Below, piece by piece: positions 1 to 8,172 of a DNA stretch of 64,000 nucleotides (positions are counted from its first letter, which is position 1; the number at the start of each line of letters is the position of its first letter). Below the pieces are notes generated by a model. That model ran no database searches. It was given only the letters and a program-made list of their open reading frames with translations, and was not told the origin of the DNA. The stretch is from assembly GCA_965216225.1 (NCBI GenBank), contig CBDCFF010000030.1, forward strand, positions 162,565-226,564, written 5' to 3'. Both the position numbers and the translations under genes were made by a program. Source of the stretch: 3107 sp965216225 (GTDB lineage Bacteria > Pseudomonadota > Alphaproteobacteria > Rhodobacterales > Rhodobacteraceae).

Positions 1-91
1 AAGCATGGCGGACAATGCCCGTTCGCCCCGCCCGGCGCAAGGGAATTTCCTGTTGACGCCCCCTGTCCGCTTGTCTATCCCCGCGTTCGTC

Positions 92-175
92 GGGCGACAG
101 GCCGCAAGGTGTGGCAGGGGACTGTAACTCCCTCGCGGAGACGCACGCTTGGTTCGATTCCAAGGTCGCCCACCA
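92..175 (+). tRNA. tRNA-Tyr (GUA anticodon)
   Basis: A cloverleaf can be drawn by eye. The acceptor strand GGGCGAC pairs perfectly with GTCGCCC, followed by A and an encoded CCA. The anticodon arm carries the loop CTGTAAC, so the anticodon is GTA (Tyr). The variable arm is long, as in class II tRNAs, and the T arm CTTGG-TTCGATT-CCAAG is perfect. Position 8 appears to be A rather than the usual U, which is the main oddity. Debris of other genes lies directly downstream. Confidence 0.82.
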
Positions 176-204
176 TTCGTTATTCAGGAGGACATAGATT
201 TCAT

Positions 205-432
205 ATGCGCGGAATGATGGAGAACCCTGTCCATGACGGACACCGGGAGGAGTTATGGAATTATTTCCACAGAGGCATTTGCGCCTGCGCACTGGGCACC
301 CTGGAAAGAGCTTCGATAACGCATAATCTGATTGAGAATCAGCTTTTCCTGAAGGCGGAAACAGGCAAAGAACAATATTTTCCGCGCGCCTTCCATCAAA
401 AATTTCAAAGTGACCCACTACCTGCCGGTTAA
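205..432 (+). CDS. possible small hypothetical protein (weak)
   Basis: An open frame of 75 codons begins at ATG 205 just after tRNA-Tyr. A good AGGAGG sequence lies at 186-191, although its spacing to this ATG is rather long. The product has no recognisable motif, signal peptide or membrane segment. It sits in a region full of gene fragments, so it may be a chance frame or a remnant. No function is proposed. Confidence 0.2.
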   Translation: MRGMMENPVHDGHREELWNYFHRGICACALGTLERASITHNLIENQLFLKAETGKEQYFPRAFHQKFQSDPLPAG

Positions 433-482
433 AGGGCTTGATTGCCCTTCGGAAAGATGTATCCGTTAATGGTTGCAGCCCA

Positions 483-791
483 ATGGTCGCCAGAATGACG
501 CAGAACCGAAATATCGTCAAAGTCGATACCGACATTTCCAAACCGCGTCGTTTCATCTTTCTGCTGCTCGATGATTTCACCATGCTGTCCTTTGCGGGCG
601 CGGTGGAACCCTTGCGGCTGGCCAATCAGGCAAGCGGCAGGACGCTCTACAAATGGATACTCGTCGGTGAGGACGGCGTTTCTGTCACCTGCTCCAACGG
701 GTCGTCGTTTGCCGTCGATATGGGGCTGGCCGAGACCAGCATTCCCTGCGCCAGTTCCCGCTGTGGCAAACGTCCCGGAGGTTCGCTCTGA
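483..791 (+). pseudogene. GlxA-family AraC-type regulator, N-terminal fragment
   Basis: Starting at ATG 483 or 495, about 80 residues match the beginning of GlxA-like transcriptional regulators, whose N-terminal half is a DJ-1/PfpI (amidase-like) domain. Characteristic stretches are FLLLDDFTMLSFAGAVEPLR and LVGEDG. Similarity ends near position 725 and the frame closes at 791, whereas intact family members run to about 320 residues with a C-terminal AraC DNA-binding domain. That domain is absent here. The gene was therefore cut by deletion or rearrangement; the next sequence is an unrelated small gene on the other strand. Confidence 0.65.
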
Positions 792-837
792 TCCGTTTTG
801 ATGGGGGATTATATACGAAAGTAACATCCCCACGCTG

Positions 838-996
838 TCAGGCGTCCCAGTCTTCAATCACTCGGACTGGGCTTAGCACGGCCTTGGCGAGTTCCTCCGG
901 CGTAGCGTCGATCCTGACAGGTTCCCCCAGTTCCACCCTGCTCGGCTGATACTTGTGCGGCTTCACCCGGACCTCGGGTTTGTGGTCGTTCATCAT
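838..996 (-). CDS. small hypothetical protein, translationally coupled to HNH gene
   Basis: A 52-residue acidic/polar protein starts at ATG 996 (or the adjacent ATG 993) and stops at 838. It begins MMNDHKPEVRVKPHKYQPSR and ends VRVIEDWDA; no known family is recognised. Its start overlaps the stop of the upstream HNH nuclease fragment (TGA at 995-993), the usual sign of translational coupling, so the two formed one operon. No membrane segment or signal peptide is seen. With the upstream partner broken, expression is uncertain. Confidence 0.5.
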   Translation of the reverse strand: MMNDHKPEVRVKPHKYQPSRVELGEPVRIDATPEELAKAVLSPVRVIEDWDA

Positions 997-1217
997 GGAT
1001 TGTCTCCTGGTTCAAGTTTTTTTCGCAGCCAGTTCAGTGCCGCACGTTGATTTGCTATGTTTGCCCGCCGAATCCGGGATAGCAGCCACGTCCACCTTTG
1101 GGGCTCTTGCGTCACATTCTTTGCGCCTTGGTTGCAATCACTACACAAAACGCGGAGATTGTCTCTTGAATTTGCGCCGCCGTGATCATGATCGTTGCTT
1201 TTTTTAACACCTCCCAC
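993..1217 (-). pseudogene. HNH endonuclease, C-terminal fragment
   Basis: The frame encodes about 70 residues with the second half of an HNH nuclease domain: HDHGG, then NSRDNLRVLCSDCNQGAKN, where the C-x-x-C pair and the downstream N fit the zinc-binding HNH type. The usual first zinc-binding Cys pair is missing because the gene is cut at its 5' side near 1205-1220, where the IS3 remnant begins. The apparent start at 1217 is therefore probably not the original one. The C-terminal tail is basic (LNWLRKKLEPG). It is coupled to the small downstream gene at 838-996. Confidence 0.6.
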
Positions 1218-1329
1218 TTATCTTATCCAGAATGTGGTTCTTGTGCGATACAGGAGCCGTCGTCCGGCACGGCATTTATGCCGGGCGACGGCGAGGGTCG
1301 GATCGTGATGGCGGCAGGCGGGTTGATAT

Positions 1330-1812
1330 TCTGAGCAGCGATGAGCGCGAGGAGTTGCGCCGGTTGCGCAAGGAGAACCGTCAGTTCAGGCAGGAGCGCG
1401 ATATCCTTTCAAAGACCGCGGCCTGGTTTGCACAGAACGACGTGACATCGCCGAGGTCTTCCGGTTCATGAGCGCAAATCAGGCCCAATTCCCGGTCCAG
1501 GTCATGGCCCGCCCGCTCGGCGTTTCCCGTAGCGGCTTCCATGCCCTCGAAGGCCGCAGTCCCGGCACCCGGCAACAGGCCGATACTGTACTCCTGGAAG
1601 ATATCAAGCGCATCCACAAGGTGTCGAAGCAAACCTGCGGAGCGCCGCGTATCCACGCCGAACCGGCTGACGAAGGCATCCATGTCGGCCGCAAGCGCGT
1701 GGAACGGCTGATGCAAGCGAACGGCATTGTCGGCGTCAGCCGCCGGAAGTTCGTCAGGACGACGATCAAGGACGAACGGGTTCGTCCCGCCCTCAATCTT
1801 GTCGACCGTAAC
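1330..1812 (+). mobile_element. IS3-family remnant (orfA 3' end and orfB 5' end)
   Basis: Only the middle of an IS3-type element survives. The frame ending at 1471 carries the leucine-zipper-like tail of OrfA (EREELRRLRKENRQFRQERD, then AWFA). OrfB starts at ATG 1468, overlapping the orfA stop in ATGA. OrfB keeps roughly its first 115 residues (MSANQAQFPVQVMARPLGVS; YGAPRIHAEL-like region read here as CGAPRIHAEP), which includes the HTH_21-like part but none of the DDE catalytic core. IS481 copy 1 abuts the truncated end at 1813. No terminal repeats of the IS3 element remain, so it cannot move. Confidence 0.72.
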
Positions 1813-2883
1813 TGTTCCATCCCGGACGATCAGATAGACCCTCGCTGTTCTGGCCTGTTCATGGCAAGATCGATCCTGCGTGAGATTCGGGACGGAGGCA
1901 AGACATGCTGATTTCGTTGCACAAGCAGGCGACGACGACGCCGAAGATCAGGGCCGCGATCCAAGCGAGCAAAGAGCCCGCGTGGATCGTGGCCGAGCGC
2001 TACGGCATCTCGGAGCAGACCGTCTGGAGACACCGTCCATGATCGGAGCCACACGGCGCACAGGTTGCAGACCACACTCACGCCAGCACAGGAGGCCGTG
2101 GCCGTCTCGCTGAGGAAGACGCTGCTGCTGCCGCTCGACGACCTGCTCGCCGTGGTCCGCGAGTTTCTCAACCCGACCGTCTCGCGCTCCGGGCTGGACC
2201 GATGCCTGCGTCGGCATGGGGTCGGCGCCCTCCGTGACCTGAAGCCGAAGGTGGCGAAGCCCGCGCACAAGCCTTTCAAGGCATACGAGCCCGGCGACAT
2301 CCACATCGACGTGAAATACCTGCCGCAGATGGCCGATGAGGAGAAGCGCCGGTATCTGTCGCCGGTATCTGTCGCCGGTATCTGTTCGTCGCGATCGCCC
2401 GCGCCACCCGCCGGGTCTTCGTGCGCATCCATCCGGCGAAGACTGCGGCCAACGCCCGCCGGTTCCTGCGCGATCTGGAGCGCGTCGCCCCGATGCGGAT
2501 CACCCGCGTGCTGACCGACAACGGCAAGGAGTTCATCGACAGGCTCTTCGGCCTTCGCCGCCGCGCCGCGACCGGCAATCATGAGTTCGACCGCCTCTGC
2601 GCCGGGTTCGGGATCGAGCATCGCCTGGCCCCACCGATGCGGCCGCAGACCAACGGCATGGTCGAGCGTTTCAACGGTCGGATCGGGGACGTGCTCCAGA
2701 GCCACCGTTTCCGCAGCGGCGAGGACCTCGAACAGACGCTTCTCCGCTACGTCCGCCTCTACAACGGCCAGTTGCCGCAATCCGTTCTGAAAGGCCGCAC
2801 GCCAATCGATGCGCTCAAGGACTGGCATCGAGAAAAGCCCGATCTCTTCAGAAAGCAGCCATATAATCACACGGGATGTGACA
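1813..2883 (+). mobile_element. IS481-family element, copy 1
   Basis: Bounded by imperfect inverted repeats: TGTTCCATCCCGGACGAT at the left and, on the other strand at the right, TGTCACATCCCGTGTGAT (13 of 18 match). The same ends bound two further copies at 28941-29985 and 53612-54374. The element is 1071 bp, 26 bp longer than copy 2, because a 13-bp unit (GCCGGTATCTGTC) occurs three times at about 2348-2386 instead of once. No clear target-site duplication was seen, and the flanks do not rejoin into one gene, so the site has been rearranged after insertion. Confidence 0.85.
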
Positions 2884-2888
2884 GATAG
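1905..2888 (+). pseudogene. IS481 transposase, copy 1, frameshifted
   Basis: A 45-residue N-terminal piece with a helix-turn-helix (AWIVAERYGISEQTVWRH) stops at 2042. The catalytic part follows in another frame, with the first Asp in HIDVKYLPQ. The 26-bp insertion (two extra 13-bp units) then shifts the frame again before VLTDNGKEF (second Asp) and GMVERFNGR (Glu). The D-D-E residues are all present in the DNA but cannot be translated as one protein. The first frame break is shared with the other two copies; the second is unique to this copy. Confidence 0.8.
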
Positions 2889-2952
2889 GCTCAAGAGGAA
2901 AAACCCGTGTCGTAAAGGAACGATCACGTGTCATTTCTCACAAAATGAAAAG

Positions 2953-3028
2953 TGGTGAGCCCGACAGGATTCGAACCTGTGACCCACTGATTAAAAGTCA
3001 GTTGCTCTGCCAACTGAGCTACGGGCCC
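2953..3028 (-). tRNA. tRNA-Lys (UUU anticodon)
   Basis: On the minus strand the sequence reads GGGCCCGTAGCTCAGTTGGC through an anticodon loop CTTTTAA (anticodon TTT) to a T arm ACAGG-TTCGAAT-CCTGT and acceptor CGGGCTC plus ACCA. All four stems pair, with one G-U in the acceptor. CCA is encoded. It lies in the gap between IS481 copy 1 and dapF and appears intact. Confidence 0.95.
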
Positions 3029-3136
3029 ACACAAGGTGCCTAACTAGAAAAACCGGCCCGGCGGGTCAAGGGTGAAAACGCTTCGAATGCGCCTCTGGTC
3101 AGATTTTCCCGTCTCCCCTATATGGGACGGATGGAC

Positions 3137-3973
3137 ATGACGCGCAGCACTATCGCCGGATTGCGGTTCCGCAAGATGCACGGACTCGGCAATGATTTCG
3201 TCATTGTCGATGGCCGGGGGCGATCTTCCGTGCTCGCCGGCGATCTGGTGCGCGCAATCGGGCACCGCAACTTCGGCGTCGGGTTCGATCAACTGGCGCT
3301 GCTGCGCGATTCCGGCGGGGCGGATGCGGATGTGATCTTCTACAATGCCGACGGGTCGGAATCCGGCGCCTGCGGCAATGCCAGCCGCTGCGTCGCGCGC
3401 CTGCTGGTCGAAGAGACCGGGCGACATTCCGTCACCCTGCGAACGGCGCGCGGGCTGCTGGCTGCCCAGGCAACGCCAGAGGGCGACATGAGCGTCAATA
3501 TGGGCCAGCCTCTGCTGAACTGGGATGAGGTGCCGCTGGCCCGGGCAATGGACACGCTGGAACTCCCGCTTGAAGGCGCCCCCACCGCCACCGGCATGGG
3601 CAATCCGCACTGCACCTTCTTTGTCGGGGATGCAGAGGCGGTCGATTTGCGGAAATTCGGTCCGGGGATCGAACATCACCCGCTGTTTCCGGAATGCACC
3701 AATGTGCAGGTTGCGCATCTGGCGGGGCCGGATCATATCCGTATGCGGGTCTGGGAGCGCGGTGCGGGGATCACGCTTGCCTCTGGCTCATCGTCCTGCG
3801 CGGCCGCCGTATCCGCGGCGCGGCGCGGGCTGACCGGGCGCAGGGTGCGGGTCGATCTTGATGGCGGGACGCTGGCAATCGACTGGCGCGATGACGGTGT
3901 CTGGATGACCGGGGCCGCCACGCATGTCTTCGACGGCGTGTTGAGCGAAGAGTTCATGGCGGCTGTCGTCTGA
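3137..3973 (+). CDS. dapF: diaminopimelate epimerase
   Basis: Interconverts LL- and meso-diaminopimelate for lysine and peptidoglycan synthesis in the cytoplasm. The product is about 278 residues, the normal family size. It has the start KMHGLGNDFVIVD and the first catalytic region GACGNASRC with Cys79. The second catalytic motif, usually ACGTGAC, reads ASGSSSC here, so the position normally holding the second catalytic cysteine is serine and the remaining Cys is four residues later. The start at 3137 is chosen because GGGACGG lies at a good distance upstream; ATGs at 3122 and 3131 are alternatives. The stop overlaps the mtaB start (TGATG), indicating an operon. Confidence 0.93.
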   Translation: MTRSTIAGLRFRKMHGLGNDFVIVDGRGRSSVLAGDLVRAIGHRNFGVGFDQLALLRDSGGADADVIFYNADGSESGACGNASRCVARLLVEETGRHSVTLRTARGLLAAQATPEGDMSVNMGQPLLNWDEVPLARAMDTLELPLEGAPTATGMGNPHCTFFVGDAEAVDLRKFGPGIEHHPLFPECTNVQVAHLAGPDHIRMRVWERGAGITLASGSSSCAAAVSAARRGLTGRRVRVDLDGGTLAIDWRDDGVWMTGAATHVFDGVLSEEFMAAVV

Positions 3974-5226
3974 TGGCTGCGCCGGTGTTCGCCACCCTGG
4001 GCTGCCGCCTCAACGCCTATGAGACCGAGGCGATGAAAGGGCTGGCCACCGAAGCGGGCGTGCGCAACGCCGTCATCGTCAACACCTGCGCGGTGACGGC
4101 AGAGGCGGTTCGCAAGGCCCGGCGGGAGATTCGCAGGCTGCGCCGCGAAAACCCGGATGCGCGCCTGATCGTCACCGGTTGCGCGGCGCAGACAGAGCCC
4201 GAAACCTTCGCCGCAATGGCGGAGGTCGATCAGGTCATCGGCAATACCGGAAAGATGCAGGCCGAAACGTGGCAGGCCATGGGGCCGGATTTCATCGGCC
4301 AGACCGATCGGGTTCAGGTCGATGACATCATGTCGGTGACTGAAACCGCGGGCCACCTGATTGACGGGTTCGGCGCCCGCAGCCGCGCCTATGTCCAGGT
4401 GCAGAACGGTTGCGATCACCGCTGCACATTCTGCATCATTCCCTATGGCCGGGGCAATTCGCGCTCGGTGCCGGCGGGTGTCGTCGTCGATCAGATCAGG
4501 CGACTGGCAGGCAGGGGCTTCAACGAAGTCGTGCTGACCGGTGTTGACCTCACAGGCTGGGGCGCCGACCTGCCCGCGCAGCCCGGGCTGGGCGATCTGG
4601 TCATGCGCATCCTGAAACTGGCGCCGGATCTTCCGCGTCTGCGCATCTCATCCATCGATTCCATCGAAGTGGACGAAACCCTGATGCAGGCCATCGCGAC
4701 CGAACCGCGCCTGATGCCGCACCTGCACCTGAGCCTGCAAGCGGGCGACGACATGATCCTGAAACGCATGAAGCGCCGCCATCTGCGCGATGACGCGATC
4801 CGGTTCTGCGAACGGGCGCGCAGGCTGCGCCCGGACATGACTTTTGGGGCGGACATCATCGCGGGCTTCCCGACCGAGACCGGGGCGATGTTTGAAAACT
4901 CCCTGCGGCTGATCGGGGAATGCGGTCTGACCTGGCTGCATGTCTTCCCCTATTCCCCGCGCCCCGGCACCCCTGCCGCGCGGATGCCGCAGGTTCACGG
5001 CGCAGCAATCAGAGAGCGCGCCGCCCGCCTGCGCGCGGCGGGCGAGGCACAGGTGGAAAAGCATCTGATTGCCCAGATCGGCAGATCGCACAGCATTCTG
5101 ATGGAAAACGCCCGCATGGGCCGGACGGAACAATTCACCGAAGTCATGTTTGCAACGGATCAGCCGGAAAGCCGGATCGTGCGGGCGGCAATCGTCGGCA
5201 GGCAGGGCCATCGGCTCATGGCGTGA
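3973..5226 (+). CDS. mtaB: tRNA t6A37 methylthiotransferase MtaB
   Basis: Radical-SAM enzyme that adds a methylthio group to N6-threonylcarbamoyl-adenosine 37 of tRNAs. The 417-residue product has the UPF0004-type N-terminal domain with its three cluster cysteines (in LGCRLNAYE, NTCAV and VTGCAAQ). The radical-SAM motif C-x3-C-x2-C follows in CDHRCTFCIIPYGRG near residue 145. Later stretches (LTGVDLTGWG, LHLSLQAGDD, ADIIAGFPTET) fit the MiaB/MtaB family. A short C-terminal part replaces a full TRAM domain. It overlaps the dapF stop, a pairing often seen in alphaproteobacteria. Confidence 0.93.
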   Translation: MAAPVFATLGCRLNAYETEAMKGLATEAGVRNAVIVNTCAVTAEAVRKARREIRRLRRENPDARLIVTGCAAQTEPETFAAMAEVDQVIGNTGKMQAETWQAMGPDFIGQTDRVQVDDIMSVTETAGHLIDGFGARSRAYVQVQNGCDHRCTFCIIPYGRGNSRSVPAGVVVDQIRRLAGRGFNEVVLTGVDLTGWGADLPAQPGLGDLVMRILKLAPDLPRLRISSIDSIEVDETLMQAIATEPRLMPHLHLSLQAGDDMILKRMKRRHLRDDAIRFCERARRLRPDMTFGADIIAGFPTETGAMFENSLRLIGECGLTWLHVFPYSPRPGTPAARMPQVHGAAIRERAARLRAAGEAQVEKHLIAQIGRSHSILMENARMGRTEQFTEVMFATDQPESRIVRAAIVGRQGHRLMA

Positions 5227-5271
5227 ACCTTCCCCGCCACCGGCCACCGCTGGCCACCGCTGCCGCCGCGA

Positions 5272-5535
5272 TCACGCGCCGGGCGCGTTGCCGGAACGAT
5301 GCGGATGCGGAGATGAACGAAGAGCAGCACGGGTTTTGCCGATCATCAGCGCGGCCTTTGCGGCCTCTCGCCCCTTCTTTGCAAAATGCGCGCGGCAGAT
5401 CGCGTTGTGATGCCCGGTGTTCCGGTATTGATGCGGGGTCAGCGAGACCGAGAGAACCGGAACGCCGGTATCCATTCCGGCCCGCATCAGCCCGTCCACC
5501 ACCGCCTGGGCCACGAAATCGTGCCGGTAGATGCC
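5272..5535 (-). pseudogene. lumazine synthase (RibH, type-II-like) C-terminal remnant
   Basis: The minus strand encodes about 85 residues matching the C-terminal half of 6,7-dimethyl-8-ribityllumazine synthase: GIYRHDFVAQAVVDGLMRA, then TGVPVLSVSLTPHQY and HFAKKGREAAKAAL. The enzyme makes the riboflavin precursor. The N-terminal half (substrate-binding loop and first beta-alpha units) is absent; upstream of about 5535 the frame runs into unrelated sequence as far as 5691. An intact protein has about 150-160 residues. The fragment resembles the RibH2 type, which is usually a second copy, so a complete ribH probably exists elsewhere. Confidence 0.72.
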
Positions 5536-5644
5536 GCGATCCGGGGCAAGGCGGATTCCGGACATTCCGGCGGCAAGGGGCGATATTGCATGGACGTATC
5601 GCGCCCCGCTTCCTACATTCCATGTAAAGGACGGAGGATCGAAC

Positions 5645-5926
5645 ATGGCGGTACTGCTTGCCCCGGTGGCCGGGGTTCTGCTCAGATACACGGCGGTCGC
5701 GCTGGCCGGCTATGCAATGGCGCGCGCCATCGCGCCGGGACGCCGTGACCAGAGGGCCGAGGACGCGCTCGACGATCTCCCGGAAGGCGTTACCATGCGC
5801 CGGGAGGCCGGACAGTCGAATGCGACAGCCCGCTACACCCGCACGATCCGCATCGGAAGAACCGGCCCCGGCGTGAAAGTCGATTGTTCGGCTCTGGGTC
5901 GTATCCGTGTGCGGAAGGCCGGATGA
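5645..5926 (+). CDS. small hypothetical protein with N-terminal membrane segment
   Basis: A 93-residue protein starting at ATG 5645 with GGAGG-like sequence just upstream (ACGGAGGATCGAAC). Residues about 4-28 are hydrophobic (LLAPVAGVLLRYTAVALAGY), suggesting a membrane anchor. The remainder is charged and basic (RTIRIGRTGPGVKVDC). No family is recognised, although the architecture looks like small conserved proteins of Rhodobacteraceae. It sits alone between a ribH remnant and a convergent phosphatase-like gene. Confidence 0.6.
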   Translation: MAVLLAPVAGVLLRYTAVALAGYAMARAIAPGRRDQRAEDALDDLPEGVTMRREAGQSNATARYTRTIRIGRTGPGVKVDCSALGRIRVRKAG

Positions 5927-5996
5927 AGTCACGATGTGACGCCGCGATCCAGGGCACGATGACGGCAAGGCGCCATTGCCGTTCGGTTTGCGGGAA

Positions 5997-6830
5997 TTAC
6001 ACCCGCCACCGGCGGCGATCACCCGTCGGACCGCCAGCGCCTGGCTGGTCCCGCACGATCCGGGCAAGCTGATCGAAAACCGGCTCGTTGGCGGCAATCA
6101 CATCGCCATGTTCCAGCGGCTCATGCCCGTCGCGGATCGGGCCTGCCAGCCCGCCCGCCTCCGTCACCAGCAGCAGCCCCGCCGCGATGTCCTGCGGGTT
6201 CGGATCACGCCCCCAGAACCCGTCATGGCGACCGGCAGCCACATACGCAAGATCAAGCGCGGCAGACCCCGACAGCCGCAAATCGCCGCAAACCGGCGCG
6301 AGGCGTCCGAAATCATCCAGCCCGGCAGGCGGCGCGCCCCCGCCCGCAAAGGCAACACCGGCGGCGAACAGGCATTCGCCCATCCGGCGGCGGGACGATA
6401 CCCGCAGGCGGCTTTCGTTCATCCACGCCCCCGCCCCCTTTTCCGCAAGGAACAACTCATCCTTCGCGGGGTCATGGATCACCGCCGCAACGATTTGGCC
6501 CTTGTGCTCCAGCGCGATCGAGACCGCGAAATGCGGCAGGCCGTGCAGAAAATTGGCCGCCCCGGCCAGGGCCGCGACAATCCAGCGGCGGGTCGGGTCC
6601 TGGCCCGGCTCCTCTTCGCCCGCCGCGCCCAGCCAGCCATAGGTCGGGCGCGCGGCGGTCAGGTCGGCGCGGATGATCTTCTCCGCCGCCGGCCCGGCCC
6701 GGCCGGCGAAATCGACCGCGCCTTTCACCGACACCTGCAAGTTCTCGACCTCGCGGAAATCCTTGACCAGAGAGCGCCCCGCACGGCGCGCCGATCTGAT
6801 CATGATATTGAGATTCGCGCTGCTCCGCAT
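5997..6830 (-). CDS. inositol monophosphatase family protein, probable pseudoenzyme
   Basis: A 277-residue full-length relative of SuhB/inositol monophosphatase, a Mg-dependent sugar phosphatase fold. The match is clear around NFLHGLPHFAVSIALEHKGQ, AGAWMNESRLRVS and QDIAAGLLLVTEAGG. The residues that bind metal and phosphate are replaced. The DPLDGTTN motif reads AALAGAAN, the paired Glu of the GEE motif are Ala-Ala (GWLGAAGEEE), and the RAD of the N-terminal region is RAG. Only the late Asp (QDIAAG) remains. The frame is intact with no stops, so this is either a non-catalytic paralogue or a gene at an early stage of decay. It is transcribed alone. Confidence 0.85.
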   Translation of the reverse strand: MRSSANLNIMIRSARRAGRSLVKDFREVENLQVSVKGAVDFAGRAGPAAEKIIRADLTAARPTYGWLGAAGEEEPGQDPTRRWIVAALAGAANFLHGLPHFAVSIALEHKGQIVAAVIHDPAKDELFLAEKGAGAWMNESRLRVSSRRRMGECLFAAGVAFAGGGAPPAGLDDFGRLAPVCGDLRLSGSAALDLAYVAAGRHDGFWGRDPNPQDIAAGLLLVTEAGGLAGPIRDGHEPLEHGDVIAANEPVFDQLARIVRDQPGAGGPTGDRRRWRV

Positions 6831-7007
6831 GTCAGGCCCCCGTCATCCAGACCGCGCGTATACGCCCCGCGACCGGACTTGCCAAGGGCGCGGCGCGGGT
6901 GAGAGCGATCCGGCTTGATGTCCGGTTAATTTCCCTTGATGTTTTTTCGAATCCCGATAGAATGCAACTCCAAGTCGCGGCTCCATTGAAGTATACAGGA
7001 GGGGCCA

Positions 7008-8030
7008 GTGGCTTATCAAAATTCCGTAATCATCTGGAAAAGAAATCTCGCGGCGTCCGTGGCGGTCATGGCGCTTCTTGCCGGTTGTGGCGGTAGCAGC
7101 GGCGGCGGTAGCGGCGACGGCAGCGGCGACGGCGGCGGCGAGGGCGAGGGCGAGGGCGAGGAAACTATTGATGAACTGTTAGAGAATCCAGATGTTGGGG
7201 CCACATTTGACGGCGTGGCCCAAAACGCGCCAGTGCATGATGGTAGCAGCGTTACGCAATCCTCTAACGATCAAGCTACTGCCAAAGCGACATTCTCAGA
7301 TGATGGGGCCGGGAACATCCTGTATACGGTGACAAACTCCGTGGATGGCACAGAAGAATGGAGCGTCAACAGCGTGGACGATCAGTACGAAGAGCCCGAA
7401 CCGGGCGACAAGGGGCGTGTCTTGGAGAAAAAGCTCGCCAGTGGCGAAGTCCTTGTCGCAGTCGGGACGGATGCGGATTTATACGGTGAGTCGAACGTTC
7501 CAGGCGCCGACTATCTCGCAGCCGGTGCCTGGATCTATACCCCTGCCTCTAACACCGGGAACTACGAAACTGGCGTTTTCGTGGATGGCAACGATCCGTT
7601 CACTCCGGCAAATATCGCGGGCCTTTCAGGCACTGCAAGCTACGCGGGGAAGGCGACTGGTCTTTATACAGAAGACCCCGAGGAAGGGTTTGATATCTTC
7701 GACGCCGATGTCAGTCTGTCGGCAAACTTTGACACCAACAAGATTGACGGGAGGGTTCACACCTTTACTGATGATGCCCTCGCGTCTATTGCGGGGTCTC
7801 TTGTGCTTGACGCGGCCAACATTGACACCACGGCGGCCGGCGATCCATTCGATGGGGGCACCATTTCAGGAACCTATGATGGTGAAACCTACGGCGGAAA
7901 CTGGAGCGGTCAGTTCTACGGCAACGGCGCCAACGCTGCGGATAATCCCGTCTCGGTCGGCGGGGTTTTCGGTGCCAATGAAACGAACGGAGATGGCGCT
8001 CTTATCGGTGCCTTCGTTGCGGAGGAATAA
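7008..8030 (+). CDS. surface lipoprotein with TbpB-like beta-barrel domain
   Basis: The 340-residue product has a signal peptide ending in the lipobox LLAGC near residue 27, so it is probably an outer-membrane-anchored lipoprotein. A Gly/Ser/Asp and Glu-rich linker follows (repeats of GSGDG and GEGEGEGE). The C-terminal half has features of transferrin-binding-protein-like beta-barrel domains (GTASYAGKATGLY, GGTISGTYDG, VGGVFGANE). Start is GTG 7008 with AGGAGGGG directly upstream. Codon use and the acidic composition differ from neighbours. A strong terminator follows. Ligand unknown; haem, iron-protein or adhesin roles are only family-based guesses. Confidence 0.8.
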   Translation: MAYQNSVIIWKRNLAASVAVMALLAGCGGSSGGGSGDGSGDGGGEGEGEGEETIDELLENPDVGATFDGVAQNAPVHDGSSVTQSSNDQATAKATFSDDGAGNILYTVTNSVDGTEEWSVNSVDDQYEEPEPGDKGRVLEKKLASGEVLVAVGTDADLYGESNVPGADYLAAGAWIYTPASNTGNYETGVFVDGNDPFTPANIAGLSGTASYAGKATGLYTEDPEEGFDIFDADVSLSANFDTNKIDGRVHTFTDDALASIAGSLVLDAANIDTTAAGDPFDGGTISGTYDGETYGGNWSGQFYGNGANAADNPVSVGGVFGANETNGDGALIGAFVAEE

Positions 8031-8066
8031 TCAGTAGGCGTAGCAACTCCCCCCACAGGGGAAAAA

Positions 8067-8093
8067 AGGGCGGCCCGCGCGGGTCGCCCTTTT
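8067..8093 (+). terminator. rho-independent terminator after the lipoprotein gene
   Basis: AGGGCGGCCC and GGGTCGCCCT form a 10-bp stem (with one G-T pair) around a GCGC loop and are followed by TTT. The hairpin lies 37 bases after the lipoprotein stop. It separates that gene from the convergent phosphatase gene and, being nearly symmetric, could act on both strands. Confidence 0.8.
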
Positions 8094-8172
8094 CATGTCG
8101 CCCCCCGCACACCGGGATTGCGGTCAGGATTGCGGGGGGACACATCGGCGGCGCGATCATGGCCGGGGGCCC

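Noticed and set aside
1813..2883. Target-site duplication for IS481 copies
   Set aside because: Flanking bases of all three copies were compared by eye and no convincing direct repeat was found, so none is claimed.
5216..6097. A 293-codon minus-strand frame across the ribH remnant and the small membrane protein
   Set aside because: It is in a different frame from the recognisable RibH residues and shows no family features.
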